47,458 nt of DNA from Scatonaster sp045598705 (GTDB lineage Bacteria; Bacillota; Clostridia; Saccharofermentanales; Saccharofermentanaceae), in the NCBI GenBank assembly GCA_045598705.1, contig JAZLMM010000035.1, positions 1 to 47,458 on the forward strand. The letters run 5' to 3'. The position numbers were made by a program, and so were the translations under genes. Each line of letters begins with the position of its first letter. Within the stretch, counting starts at the first letter, position 1. Of the stretch, positions 1 to 8,161 are shown one piece after another. The notes under the pieces are model-generated. The model did no database searches. It was not told the DNA's origin and worked only from the letters and a program-made list of their open reading frames with translations.

Positions 1-70
1 AATTACTCCAAATAGTATTGTTGTATGGAAAGAGGAGAATTACAAGCATTAAATAGAACAAAAACCAGAC

Positions 71-79
71 GGGGGGGGG
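71..79. repeat. Run of nine G residues
   Basis: An uninterrupted G9 tract lies about 30 bases upstream of the likely promoter of the GH3 gene. The stretch 1-108 shows no gene. Tracts like this can slip during replication, but no functional role can be shown from one sequence. Confidence 0.6.
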
Positions 80-108
80 AGTGCAGTGAGAAGTAGGAAC
101 ATTATTTG

Positions 109-117
109 TGGTAAAAT
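109..117 (+). promoter_or_regulatory. Extended -10 promoter of the GH3 gene
   Basis: TGGTAAAAT matches the extended -10 form TGnTAnAAT. No good -35 is visible around 86-94. It would start transcription near 124, giving a leader of about 75 nt before the ATG at 200. Confidence 0.4.
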
Positions 118-199
118 AGGAAAAACTAAATAGAGACTTCATGTTTTGATTTTCTATTATGATGGGGTGCGATGTAATCCACCGGAAAGTGAGCAGGCG

Positions 200-2173
200 A
201 TGAAAAGAAAGATTCTGACTACAATGTTGATTCTGTCGATGATGGGAACGACGATGACATCCTGTGCCTTACCGAAGAGAAATACAGAGACGACACCTTC
301 CGAGCCTCCACAACAGACCACTTTAGAGACTACTACGGTGGCAACTTCTGAGACACTTCCGCCGACTCCTTGTGTCAATCCTGCATTTGAAGGCCTTTCT
401 GCGGAAGAGATCTGCGCGCTGCTGACCACGGAAGAGAAAGCAAGTCAGATGATACAGGGCGCGAATTACAATATGTCCTTCGATGCAATGAAGGACAACA
501 GTTTTGGTTCCGTGCTTTCTCACACGTCGGATCTGCCGGCTGCTGGGAAGGATGAATGGATAGAAATCGTCAACGAATACCAGGATGCTGCGTTACTTTC
601 CGACACACGTATCCCGTATATTTACGCGAATGACTGCGTACATGGCGTAAACGAAGCAAGCGGATCAGTGATTTTTCCACATAATATCAATGTCGGTGCA
701 GCGCAGGACGAGGCCTTGGCGTTTGAAATGGGTGTGTTGAATGGCAGTGATATGCTTCACTGCGGCTTTATGTGGACTTTCTCCCCCTGTGTGGCTTCTG
801 CACAAGACCCACGTTGGGGACGGACCTATGAATCTTATTCCAGCGATGAGACGCGTGTGATTCCAATGGCTGTTGCGTATACGAAAGGCCTGCTGTCCCA
901 GGGCGTCATTCCTTGCGCCAAGCACTTCTTTGCCGATGGATATGCGAAATATGGAACCGGTGAAGGCGGTTACCTGATTGATCGTGGTGATGCAGTCTTG
1001 ACGGATGAGGAGTTCCAGGATTGTATGAGCGTATATAAGGCGTTGGTAGACGCTGGCATGCCGTCCATCATGCTCTCCCACTCTTCTCTCAATGGCACGA
1101 AGATGCACGAGAATAAGGAGATGATCGACTACCTTCGTAACGAGTTAGGCTTCCAAGGTGTGATCATTTCAGACTGGGGATCTCTATATAATTGTTCCGG
1201 AAGTACTGCAAAGGAGAACGTCATTCTTTGTGTAAATGCCGGTTGTGACATGTTCATGGAAGAGACGAACACCGTGATGATTCGCGACTATATCGTCGAG
1301 GCGGTGAACGAAGGCTCCATCTCCATGGAACGTCTGGATGCAGCGGTGACACGTATTATTCAGATGAAGTTGGATTATGGAATGTTCGATGATCCGTACC
1401 TCACGAACCGTATGCCCTCTTATGAGTGGAACAGTGACCATGCCCATGAGGTAGCAAGAGAACTGGGTGCCAAGTCTATGGTTCCATTGATCTTGCCGGA
1501 GGATGGCCCAATCACTTTGACAGCGGGCATGAAGGTCTTTGTTTCTGGCCCAGCAGCGAACGATTCCGGTGTGATGTGTGGTGGTTGGACATATTTGTGG
1601 CAAGGTCTGAGTGATAAGGATTACGAAGAGAAGTTCTGTGTCGAAGGTCCGACTATTCTTGAAGCCTTGCAGGAAAATGCGACGACGATCGGCTATGAGA
1701 TCGTTACGGATGAGAATGAAATGGAAAATTGCGATGTGATTCTTCTGTGTCTCGGCGAGTACCCATATGCAGAATGGTACGGCGATACAGAGGATCTTTC
1801 GATTACCGGCGAATTAGGGCTTTACGATAATATTACCGCCATCGACAAAATTGCGGACTACAAGGAAAACACGGAGGATTCGATTCCGGTTGTGACATTG
1901 CTTGTAGCCGGAAGAAATGTCATCATCGAAGATTATAAAGAAGATTGGGACGAAGTCATCATGTGCTACCTGCCGGGTTCCGAAGGCGGAAACGCAGTGG
2001 TTGATATCTTAACCGGAGCTGTCGACTTTAACGGTACACTCCCGATGCCTTACTATTCTTCCGTTGATCAGATTGGTACAGAAGAATGCTGGTTGCCGGT
2101 CGGCTATTCTGCAGCGAAGCCGGAAGTGCCGGAAGAGGAAGTTGTTGTTCCGGAACAGACCGAGGAAGAATAA
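200..2173 (+). CDS. Glycoside hydrolase family 3 lipoprotein, exo-beta-glucan glucohydrolase type
   Basis: A 657-residue exported beta-glucosidase or exo-glucanase predicted to release glucose from the non-reducing ends of beta-glucans at the outer face of the membrane. The start at 200 is preferred over an upstream in-frame codon at 146 because it begins directly with a signal peptide (MKRKILTTMLIL) ending in a lipobox-like MTSC. A Thr/Pro-rich linker follows. The GH3 N-terminal barrel has the AKHF motif and the nucleophile Asp of IISDWGS at residue 325. The C-terminal GH3 domain carries GEYPYAEWYGD, where Glu525 aligns with the acid/base Glu of plant beta-glucan exohydrolases. SPCVASAQDPRWGRTYESYS and FPHNINVGAAQD also resemble that plant-type subfamily. 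The tail is rich in Glu and Pro. Substrate linkage is inferred from this resemblance and could be beta-1,3, beta-1,4 or xylosidic. Confidence 0.9.
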   Translation: MKRKILTTMLILSMMGTTMTSCALPKRNTETTPSEPPQQTTLETTTVATSETLPPTPCVNPAFEGLSAEEICALLTTEEKASQMIQGANYNMSFDAMKDNSFGSVLSHTSDLPAAGKDEWIEIVNEYQDAALLSDTRIPYIYANDCVHGVNEASGSVIFPHNINVGAAQDEALAFEMGVLNGSDMLHCGFMWTFSPCVASAQDPRWGRTYESYSSDETRVIPMAVAYTKGLLSQGVIPCAKHFFADGYAKYGTGEGGYLIDRGDAVLTDEEFQDCMSVYKALVDAGMPSIMLSHSSLNGTKMHENKEMIDYLRNELGFQGVIISDWGSLYNCSGSTAKENVILCVNAGCDMFMEETNTVMIRDYIVEAVNEGSISMERLDAAVTRIIQMKLDYGMFDDPYLTNRMPSYEWNSDHAHEVARELGAKSMVPLILPEDGPITLTAGMKVFVSGPAANDSGVMCGGWTYLWQGLSDKDYEEKFCVEGPTILEALQENATTIGYEIVTDENEMENCDVILLCLGEYPYAEWYGDTEDLSITGELGLYDNITAIDKIADYKENTEDSIPVVTLLVAGRNVIIEDYKEDWDEVIMCYLPGSEGGNAVVDILTGAVDFNGTLPMPYYSSVDQIGTEECWLPVGYSAAKPEVPEEEVVVPEQTEEE

Positions 2174-2252
2174 GGAAATAGACAGATTGCGGAATTTTCA
2201 GTTATACTAGGAACTGATTTCAGTTTGGAACATATAGAGAGGATTATAGGAG

Positions 2253-2861
2253 ATGAAAAGAAATAAGTTTTTAGTCAGTGTGGTAAGTCTGGCACTGTGT
2301 GGTGCAATGGTGTTGAGTGGATGTTCTTCCAAGAAATCCGATTCGAAGAAGGGCGGTAAGAAAAACGCGAAAGTAGAAGAGGATTCCAAGGGCAAAGTGG
2401 ATGTGTTCGAAGCTTTGGAGAAATTCTCCCCGGATATGCAATACGATGATGTAGAGAAGATGATCGGTTTTGCGGGTACCTGCACACACCCGAAGGAAGA
2501 TGGAAAGTTTTCGCACGAGTCTTATGAATGGGAGTTGACCAGCGACACTTCTGTTCAGGCAACATTCTATATTGACGAGGAGGGGAAATTCGTTAGTTCT
2601 TCTATGACTGCCGATTTCTACAGCAAGCTGATCCGTGACGATGATGTTGACTTCTCTGATCTGGATAAATTTGAGAAGAAGGCTAAGTCTGATGAAGGTA
2701 TTACCTACGAAGAGTGCTGCAAGATCTTCGGCGCGGAGGGTGTATTGAAGGAAGTTTCCGACACTTCAACGAAATATGAGTGGGCCGCAGAAGACGGTGG
2801 CTGGCTGGATGTCACTTTTAACAGTAAGGGCATCGCTTCCTTCTATAACGGCATGACCTGA
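2253..2861 (+). CDS. Small lipoprotein with two BLIP/SmpA-like repeats
   Basis: A 202-residue lipoprotein with a clear signal peptide and lipobox LSGC (Cys24), then a Lys/Ser-rich linker. The mature part shows two similar units: MQYDDVEKMIGFAGT...YEWEL...FYIDEEGKFVSS and ITYEECCKIFGAEG...YEWAA...VTFNSKGIAS. The pattern of 'Y-(D/E)-x-V/C-x-K-I-x-G' followed by a Y-x-W strand and a short F-x-x-x-G strand is typical of the tandem BLIP/SmpA fold seen in many Firmicute lipoproteins. A GGAG site precedes the ATG by 5 nt. It lies 79 bp after the GH3 gene in the same direction and is closed by the terminator at 2905, so the two may be cotranscribed. The function is unknown; a role in binding cell-surface partners is only a guess. 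Confidence 0.75.
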   Translation: MKRNKFLVSVVSLALCGAMVLSGCSSKKSDSKKGGKKNAKVEEDSKGKVDVFEALEKFSPDMQYDDVEKMIGFAGTCTHPKEDGKFSHESYEWELTSDTSVQATFYIDEEGKFVSSSMTADFYSKLIRDDDVDFSDLDKFEKKAKSDEGITYEECCKIFGAEGVLKEVSDTSTKYEWAAEDGGWLDVTFNSKGIASFYNGMT

Positions 2862-2904
2862 TCTTTGGACTTCGATTTGAAGAACCAAAAATGTAGCATG
2901 CACA

Positions 2905-2934
2905 AAGAGCTGCCCCATGAGGCAGCTCTTCTTA
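2905..2934 (+). terminator. Rho-independent terminator
   Basis: A perfect 10-bp stem (2905-2914 with 2921-2930) and a 6-nt loop, followed by TTCTTATAT. It ends the GH3-lipoprotein unit and faces the 3' end of the minus-strand ligase gene. Confidence 0.8.
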
Positions 2935-3024
2935 TATATGTGTGAAAATACAGGTGTTTTTTCTAGATTTGTTATCTTCTGTAAAAGCACTTCACTTCGC
3001 GTGAATGATGCAGAGGTGAGGCGT

Positions 3025-5520
3025 TCAAGCTTCGTTTCCGTTACGGATGACGTTACGTCTGATCTTACCGCTGATGGTCTTCGGGAGTTCTTCGACGAAC
3101 TCGATGACACGTGGATATTTGTACGGCGCAGTGTGCTGCTTGACGTATTCCTGAATCTCTTTCTTCAGTTCTTCGGACGGGGTCGCCATGCCCGGTACCA
3201 GAACGATGGTGGCTTTGACAACCATACCGCGGACGCCCTGTGGGTCAGGTGTGCCGGTCACGGCGCACTCCAGAACATAGCGGAGTTCCATGATGACGCT
3301 CTCAATCTCGAACGGCCCGATACGGTAACCGGAAGACTTGATGACATCGTCGACACGTCCGACATACCAGATGTAGCCATCTTCATCCATCCAAGCGGTG
3401 TCGCCGGTGTGGTAGAAGCCATCGTGCCAAGAGGCATTGGTCTTCGTGTCACCGTCTTCTCCGTAATAGCCTCTGAAAAGTCCACATGGAATATTCTTAT
3501 CGGTACGGATGCAGATCTCACCTGTAGTACCTGCTTTGCATTCTTTGCCTTCTTCATCGAGGATGTGCACATCATATGGGGGAACGGGTTTACCCATGGA
3601 CCCCAGTCGAATTGCCGAACCAACCAGATTACCAATGACCAGAGACGTCTCTGTCTGGCCGAAGCCTTCCATGAGACGGATGCCGGTGGCGCGCATGAAC
3701 TGGTTAAATACTTCCGGATTCAGCGCTTCACCTGCGACGGTGGCGTGCTTGAGGGAAGTGAGGTCAAATTTACTTAAGTCCTCTTTGACGAGGAAACGAT
3801 ACATCGTTGGCGGTGCACAGAAAGTCGTGATGTGGTACTTACTGAACATCGGCAGGATCTCATTAGCGTGGAAACGGTCAAAATCGAAGGTAAATGTCGG
3901 TGCTTCACAGAGCCACTGACCATAGAGCTTACCCCAGAGCGACTTGCCCCAGCCAGTGTCGGAGATGGTGAAGTGCAATCCGTTCGGATCGACGTTGTGC
4001 CAGTATTTTGCCGTGGCAAAATGACCCAATGCGTACTTGTAGGAGTGCGCAGCGAGCTTCGGATAGCCGGAGGTACCAGAAGTGAAGAAGATGAGCATCG
4101 GGTCGTCACCAGAGGGTGTGTCGGCTTTGCGCGCGTAACAATCACTCATGGACGGCATCTCATAGTTGAAATTGTGCCACAGGTTACTCATTTCTGTTAG
4201 CGGCAAGAAACCACCTTCAGCGGTTGCATTGCTACGAAGGCCGGCGGCTTCTACCGAATCGACCTTGCCTTCCAGTACACGCAGAAGATTGATACCCGCT
4301 TCATCATCCGCACCATTTGCCATGATTAAGGTGATATCCATACCGACATGCTCGACAGCTTTCTGGGCTTCAAGCGCAGTATGGTCGTTACCTGTGATGA
4401 CGATGGCAGAGACACCTGCAGCCATGAAACGATAACTGAAATCGTGTTCTTTCAACTGATTGGTAGCAGGAATTGCGACTGCGCCAATCTTATGAAGTGC
4501 CAAGATAGAGAACCAGAACTGATAGTGACGCTTCAGCACCAGCATGACACGGTCACCCTTCTTGATGCCAAGACTCTCGAAATAGTTGGCTGTCATGGCG
4601 GTATACTTCTTCATTTCGGAGAATGTAAAACGATGTTCCGTGGCGCCATCCTTGGCGACCCACATCATGGCGGTCTTATTTGGATCTTTCTCGGCCATGC
4701 CGTCAACGAGGTCGAAAGCAAAGTTGAAGGCATCGGCTTCAGAAGTATAAGAAATATTCTTGAGATTGCCGTCCGTATCCAGCGTGTCGTTGACGAACTT
4801 CTTGTAGATTGGATCGACTACACCTGCGGCGTCGAAATTTGTTCGATTATCGGACACGAGGGAAGTGTGAAGCGTCTTCTCATAGGTATCGCCTTTGGTC
4901 CAAGCATCCGGATTCAATACGATTGCATAGAACTGACAGTCCTCGCCTCCGAGTGCATACTCGTTATGAGGTGTACGGCTGTCGAAGAAGATGGAGTCTC
5001 CAGGATAGAGAATCTCAGAGTGAGCGCCAAGCATGACCTTCAAGCAACCTTTGGTGACGATATTAAGTTCCTGTCCGGAATGTGTAACCAGTTCGTATGG
5101 GGGGTTCAGCGCTTCTTCAGAATAAGGAATGGTGACCTCGAACGGTTCACAAAGCTTGTTTCTGAAACGATAGCCAAGACGCATATACTTGTATCCGGCA
5201 CGGCGGGTGATCGGAAGACCCTCGCCCTTTCTCGTAACGGCATACTCACGAAGGGCAGGGGTGCTGCCTTCCATCAGTTCCGAAATTTCTACGCCAAAAA
5301 GATTGGCGATCTTATATACAAACGTGAAACTGAAGTCTTCTTGACACTCCTCATATCGGATGTATGCATCTTCCGTCAATTCGACTTTCTCGGCCAGATC
5401 CTTCGTGGACATGTTCATCTCTAGACGCAATGCCTTGATTCGGGCAGCGACCTCATGAATCTTCTGCTCCAGAAGTCCACCCTGTTCTTGTGCCAAGTTG
5501 TTCTCGTTCTGTTCACTCAT
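3025..5520 (-). CDS. HTH-cupin-acyl-CoA synthetase fusion (medium-chain acyl-CoA ligase type)
   Basis: An 831-residue protein joining a regulator to an enzyme. Residues about 20-80 form an XRE-type helix-turn-helix (KIHEVAARIKALRLEM...TKDLAEKVELTEDAYIRYEE). Residues about 110-200 form a cupin (LVTHSGQELNIVTKGCL...LYPGDSIFFDSRTPH). The rest is an ANL-superfamily adenylating enzyme: P-loop-like FFTSGTSGYPK at 478-488, GFGQTE, YHTGDTAWMDEDGY, GRVDDVIKSSGYRIGPFE and the C-terminal catalytic Lys819 in ISGKIRR. The stretch ISDTGWGKSLWGKLYGQW resembles the medium-chain acyl-CoA synthetase (ACSM/MacsA) branch, which includes enzymes active on 2-methylbutyrate and other branched acids. The start at 5520 has a GGGAAG site 6 nt upstream; a longer frame to 5604 would run into the T-box terminator. 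The gene follows a T-box leader, which is unusual for an acyl-CoA ligase. The substrate is inferred. Confidence 0.88.
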   Translation of the reverse strand: MSEQNENNLAQEQGGLLEQKIHEVAARIKALRLEMNMSTKDLAEKVELTEDAYIRYEECQEDFSFTFVYKIANLFGVEISELMEGSTPALREYAVTRKGEGLPITRRAGYKYMRLGYRFRNKLCEPFEVTIPYSEEALNPPYELVTHSGQELNIVTKGCLKVMLGAHSEILYPGDSIFFDSRTPHNEYALGGEDCQFYAIVLNPDAWTKGDTYEKTLHTSLVSDNRTNFDAAGVVDPIYKKFVNDTLDTDGNLKNISYTSEADAFNFAFDLVDGMAEKDPNKTAMMWVAKDGATEHRFTFSEMKKYTAMTANYFESLGIKKGDRVMLVLKRHYQFWFSILALHKIGAVAIPATNQLKEHDFSYRFMAAGVSAIVITGNDHTALEAQKAVEHVGMDITLIMANGADDEAGINLLRVLEGKVDSVEAAGLRSNATAEGGFLPLTEMSNLWHNFNYEMPSMSDCYARKADTPSGDDPMLIFFTSGTSGYPKLAAHSYKYALGHFATAKYWHNVDPNGLHFTISDTGWGKSLWGKLYGQWLCEAPTFTFDFDRFHANEILPMFSKYHITTFCAPPTMYRFLVKEDLSKFDLTSLKHATVAGEALNPEVFNQFMRATGIRLMEGFGQTETSLVIGNLVGSAIRLGSMGKPVPPYDVHILDEEGKECKAGTTGEICIRTDKNIPCGLFRGYYGEDGDTKTNASWHDGFYHTGDTAWMDEDGYIWYVGRVDDVIKSSGYRIGPFEIESVIMELRYVLECAVTGTPDPQGVRGMVVKATIVLVPGMATPSEELKKEIQEYVKQHTAPYKYPRVIEFVEELPKTISGKIRRNVIRNGNEA

Positions 5521-5582
5521 TTTACTTCCCTCTCTTATCTCGATCAGGAACCTGTGCAAGTGTCTGCACCAAGTGGGGGGAT

Positions 5583-5868
5583 AAAAAAACGCCCCAACGT
5601 CCACCTAGGACATTGAGACGGGAAAATCACCGCGGTACCACTCAATTTGCGAAATCTTTCGCCACTTACAGGTTCTATCAAACCCTTCGCCTTAACGCGG
5701 CGGTTCACGTGTACAGTCTACTCAAGTACGACCTAAGGTCTTCCTTATTCGGTGTACCAGCTCGGAAGCGATAGTCTTTCTTGATCATCCCGAGTACCGA
5801 TTCTCAGCAAATTCTCGGCTCTCTGTGAGGCGAAATGGTCACGACCTTCTTCGTCATCGCTTTTCAAT
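5583..5868 (-). promoter_or_regulatory. T-box leader riboswitch, specifier best read as ATC (isoleucine)
   Basis: On the minus strand the leader begins with GCGATGACGAAGA (5860-5848), shared with the asnS T-box in this window. It has AGAGAGCC in the Stem I distal part, the T-box proper TGGTACCGCGG (5640-5630), and a 13-bp terminator (5620-5608 with 5602-5590) followed by T7. The 3' strand of the specifier loop reads GACTATCGCTTCCGAGCTG. It aligns without gaps to GAATAACACTTTCGAGCTG of the asnS leader, placing ATC (5772-5770) opposite the Asn codon AAC, in each case preceded by T and followed by a purine. This points to tRNA-Ile. The AGTA part of the loop is not obvious, so the specifier call is less sure than the T-box call. 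The coding start lies about 63 nt beyond the T-run. Confidence 0.9.
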
Positions 5869-5876
5869 ATAGGGTG

Positions 5877-5905
5877 ATAATAATCCCGAAACAACCGTTT
5901 GTCAA
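5877..5905 (-). promoter_or_regulatory. Sigma-A promoter of the Ile T-box transcript
   Basis: On the minus strand TTGACA (5905-5900) is separated by exactly 17 nt from TATTAT (5882-5877). Transcription would start near 5870, just ahead of Stem I of the T-box. Confidence 0.85.
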
Positions 5906-5972
5906 CTCTTTTGCAGGGAAAAACTATTGAAATTGTGGCATCCTATGTCACAATCGTTCCGAAGTCGAAGTA

Positions 5973-6001
5973 TTCTATTCGCATGGTGCAGGGTGTATAA
6001 T
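5973..6001 (+). promoter_or_regulatory. Promoter of the lipoprotein at 6061
   Basis: A perfect TATAAT lies at 5996-6001, with a weak TTCTAT at 5973-5978 at 17-nt spacing. It is divergent from the T-box promoter about 70 bp away. Confidence 0.5.
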
Positions 6002-6060
6002 CTAACCTAGGGTTGATGTATTGCTTATTGGGGAGCGTGTACGGCATAGATGGAGGAAAT

Positions 6061-6561
6061 ATGAAAACAACGAATACCATCAAGAGATTAGTAGTGATTT
6101 GCTTGGTGTTAGCGACAATCATTGCAGCATGTGGTTGCAAAAAGATATTCAATCAAGATTCCCGCTCTGCAGAAGAGTATCAGGCAGAGGCCACTGAAAT
6201 CAGTGCAAGTATTGTGAGGCATATGTTGGCTGGAGAATATGCTCCAATAGACAAGTACTTCTCGAGTGCAGATTCTTCTTCTGTAGAAGAAATTATGAAT
6301 AATATCGATGTTCGTCTGAAGAAAGAGTCCTTGACTACAATTGTTTCGGTTTATACTGATCCGGATTCTTACGCAACGGATGTTCAATTCCAGATCTCCC
6401 TATATTTTGGCGGTCGTAGTATCTCTACAACGTGTTATATGCGACTGAGAAGATCCGGTGGCGACTGGGTCGTAGCCAATGGTGGTTCATTCTCCAGAGA
6501 CATTCAAGCTTTGAACGATCGATTTGTTCAGGAGAAAGCAAAAGAACTTGGAGAGAATTAA
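6061..6561 (+). CDS. Small lipoprotein of unknown function
   Basis: A 166-residue protein. The ATG at 6061 follows GGAGG at a good distance and begins a signal peptide with lipobox IAAC (Cys24). The upstream in-frame codon at 6013 lacks a binding site. The mature part begins with a polar segment (SAEEYQAEATEISASIVRHMLAGEY) and ends with a beta-rich part (DVQFQISLYFGGRSISTTCYMRL...DWVVANGG), the general look of NTF2-like or DUF4878-type extracellular domains. This is a weak resemblance. The stop codon lies inside the stem of the downstream terminator. It is transcribed alone, divergently from the HTH-cupin ligase. I do not recognise a specific family. Confidence 0.7.
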   Translation: MKTTNTIKRLVVICLVLATIIAACGCKKIFNQDSRSAEEYQAEATEISASIVRHMLAGEYAPIDKYFSSADSSSVEEIMNNIDVRLKKESLTTIVSVYTDPDSYATDVQFQISLYFGGRSISTTCYMRLRRSGGDWVVANGGSFSRDIQALNDRFVQEKAKELGEN

Positions 6562-6580
6562 TCTTTCCAAGTTCTTCTTT
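6542..6580 (+). terminator. Terminator overlapping the end of the lipoprotein gene
   Basis: AAGAACTTGGA (6542-6552) pairs perfectly with TCCAAGTTCTT (6566-6576), followed by CTTT. The left arm is made of the last codons of the gene. It faces the 3' end of htrA. Confidence 0.65.
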
Positions 6581-6612
6581 ATTGTTCTAGGATTTCATGA
6601 CTGATTGTGATA

Positions 6613-8145
6613 TTAGTTCTTGAGAGCTGAATACTCTATTTCACCAATCTCAATTTCAACATCAAATGTTCTGCCGTCACGATATATGGTCAGATTCAGC
6701 TTCCCGCCAATGCCGGCTTCCCAGATATAGTCATGCACTTCATCTGCAGAATTGACCGTGTGGCCGTCGATGGCTGTAATGACGTCTCCGTCTTTCAGAC
6801 CGGCCTTATCAGCAGGTCCACCTGCTTCAATTTTGCGAATGCCGACGCCATAAGTTAAGTCAAAATGGTTCGAAGAAATTGCATCCTCTGCGGCTGCACC
6901 AATGTACGGTTTCACAAATACGCCGTCTTCAATGATGCTATAGATAATGTCACGTACATTGTTAATCGGAATGGCAAAACCGATATTCTCAATAGACGCT
7001 TCATTTAGATTGCTCTGAGAATACTTCGCGCTGGTGATACCAATGACTTCACCATGTTCGTTGAAGAGCGGTCCGCCTGAGTTGCCAGAGTTGATGGCAC
7101 AGTCTGTCTGCATGAGATACATACGTTGGTTGTTGATCGTAATACTTCGCTTTAGTGCGCTTACGCAACCTGTGGTCAAAGTGAATGTCAACTCGCCCAA
7201 TGGATTACCAATGGCCATGACTGAATCACCGACTACTAGATTGCTGGAGTCACCCAGAATGACAGGTGTCAGTCCCGTCTCATCAATCTTAAGCACGGCG
7301 AGATCGTCACTCACGTCATATCCAATCAATTCTGCCTCATAGATAGCGCCATCATAGGTCGTGACCTTGATATCGTTAGCATCCTCAATTACGTGATGGT
7401 TGGTGACGATGTATCCATCTTCAGAGATAATAAAACCAGATCCACTTGCCGCACCAGTCGTCTCATATCCATAGTAATTTACGGTAAGAGAGGTATTGAT
7501 ACCGACCGTAGAATTTACATTCGCTGCATAAATCTCAGCAGGTGTATAAGTCTTGCTGGTATCGATTCGATCGATCTTTACATCAACCTTCTCGTGTTCG
7601 CCTTCTTTGACAGAAGTGGAGGATTTCTTCTTCGAATAGCCTGAATCTGATGAGTCTCCACCATGTTTAATGGCTTTGTTTGCTGCCGAGACAGCTTCTG
7701 CACGCATTTTCGGTTCGATATAGTAGCTATAAAGTCCCATACTGGTAATTCCGGCAAAAACACCGAACAGAATTGCACATCCAAGGAAGAGGAAGACGCG
7801 CTTCACACCTTTCTTCTTGCCAGTCTCCGAAGATTCTAAGTCTTTCTCTTTTCTGCGCTTGGAAGCTTTGCTCAGATCAACAGGCTCAGTGGGACGATAT
7901 GGTGGCAGAGATGCCGGTGACAACGCGTCCGGAGAGGGGGCTACGGGCGCGGAGTATGGTGATTGAATCGGAACTGGCTGCGCTGGCGTTGCAGGTTGTA
8001 ACACTGGAGCAGGGGCGACATACGCCTGCTGCTGTGGAGCCAGATTCTGTTGCCCGTATTGATTTGGATTTATGGGAAGTGGGGAGGATTGCGTCCCCGG
8101 ATTCTGATTATTTAAAGGATTACCTTGCGGGTTTTCAAATGGCAT
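6613..8145 (-). CDS. htrA: HtrA/DegP-like membrane serine protease with PDZ domain
   Basis: A 510-residue protease, probably for quality control of exported proteins. Residues 1 to about 85 are a Pro/Gln/Asn-rich disordered stretch. A Lys/Arg-rich segment then precedes one membrane helix (RVFLFLGCAILFGVFAGI), so the first part should be cytoplasmic and the protease outside. The trypsin-like domain has a full triad: His251 in TNHHV, Asp281 in SDDLAVLKI and Ser356 in GNSGGPL. A C-terminal PDZ domain (YGVGIRKIEAGGPADKAGLKDGDVI) follows from about residue 425. AAGGAG lies 7 nt before the ATG. Sixteen bp separate it from the upstream membrane-protein gene, so the two form an operon. The long disordered N-terminus is typical of Gram-positive HtrA proteins. 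Confidence 0.93.
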   Translation of the reverse strand: MPFENPQGNPLNNQNPGTQSSPLPINPNQYGQQNLAPQQQAYVAPAPVLQPATPAQPVPIQSPYSAPVAPSPDALSPASLPPYRPTEPVDLSKASKRRKEKDLESSETGKKKGVKRVFLFLGCAILFGVFAGITSMGLYSYYIEPKMRAEAVSAANKAIKHGGDSSDSGYSKKKSSTSVKEGEHEKVDVKIDRIDTSKTYTPAEIYAANVNSTVGINTSLTVNYYGYETTGAASGSGFIISEDGYIVTNHHVIEDANDIKVTTYDGAIYEAELIGYDVSDDLAVLKIDETGLTPVILGDSSNLVVGDSVMAIGNPLGELTFTLTTGCVSALKRSITINNQRMYLMQTDCAINSGNSGGPLFNEHGEVIGITSAKYSQSNLNEASIENIGFAIPINNVRDIIYSIIEDGVFVKPYIGAAAEDAISSNHFDLTYGVGIRKIEAGGPADKAGLKDGDVITAIDGHTVNSADEVHDYIWEAGIGGKLNLTIYRDGRTFDVEIEIGEIEYSALKN

Positions 8146-8161
8146 TTATTGACACTCCTTC

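Noticed and set aside
146..199. Longer N-terminus of the GH3 protein
   Set aside because: The extra 18 residues would precede the signal peptide and bury it; ATG 200 starts the signal directly.
5490..5774. Plus-strand ORF of 94 codons
   Set aside because: It covers the Ile T-box leader and its arginine-rich translation reflects structured RNA sequence.
5761..5790. Reading the T-box specifier as TAT (Tyr), ACT (Thr), CTA (Leu) or GAC (Asp)
   Set aside because: Gap-free alignment to the asnS leader puts ATC at the specifier with a purine after it. TAT, CTA and GAC would be followed by a pyrimidine. ACT is followed by A but is out of register. The alternatives cannot be fully excluded because the AGTA element is unclear.
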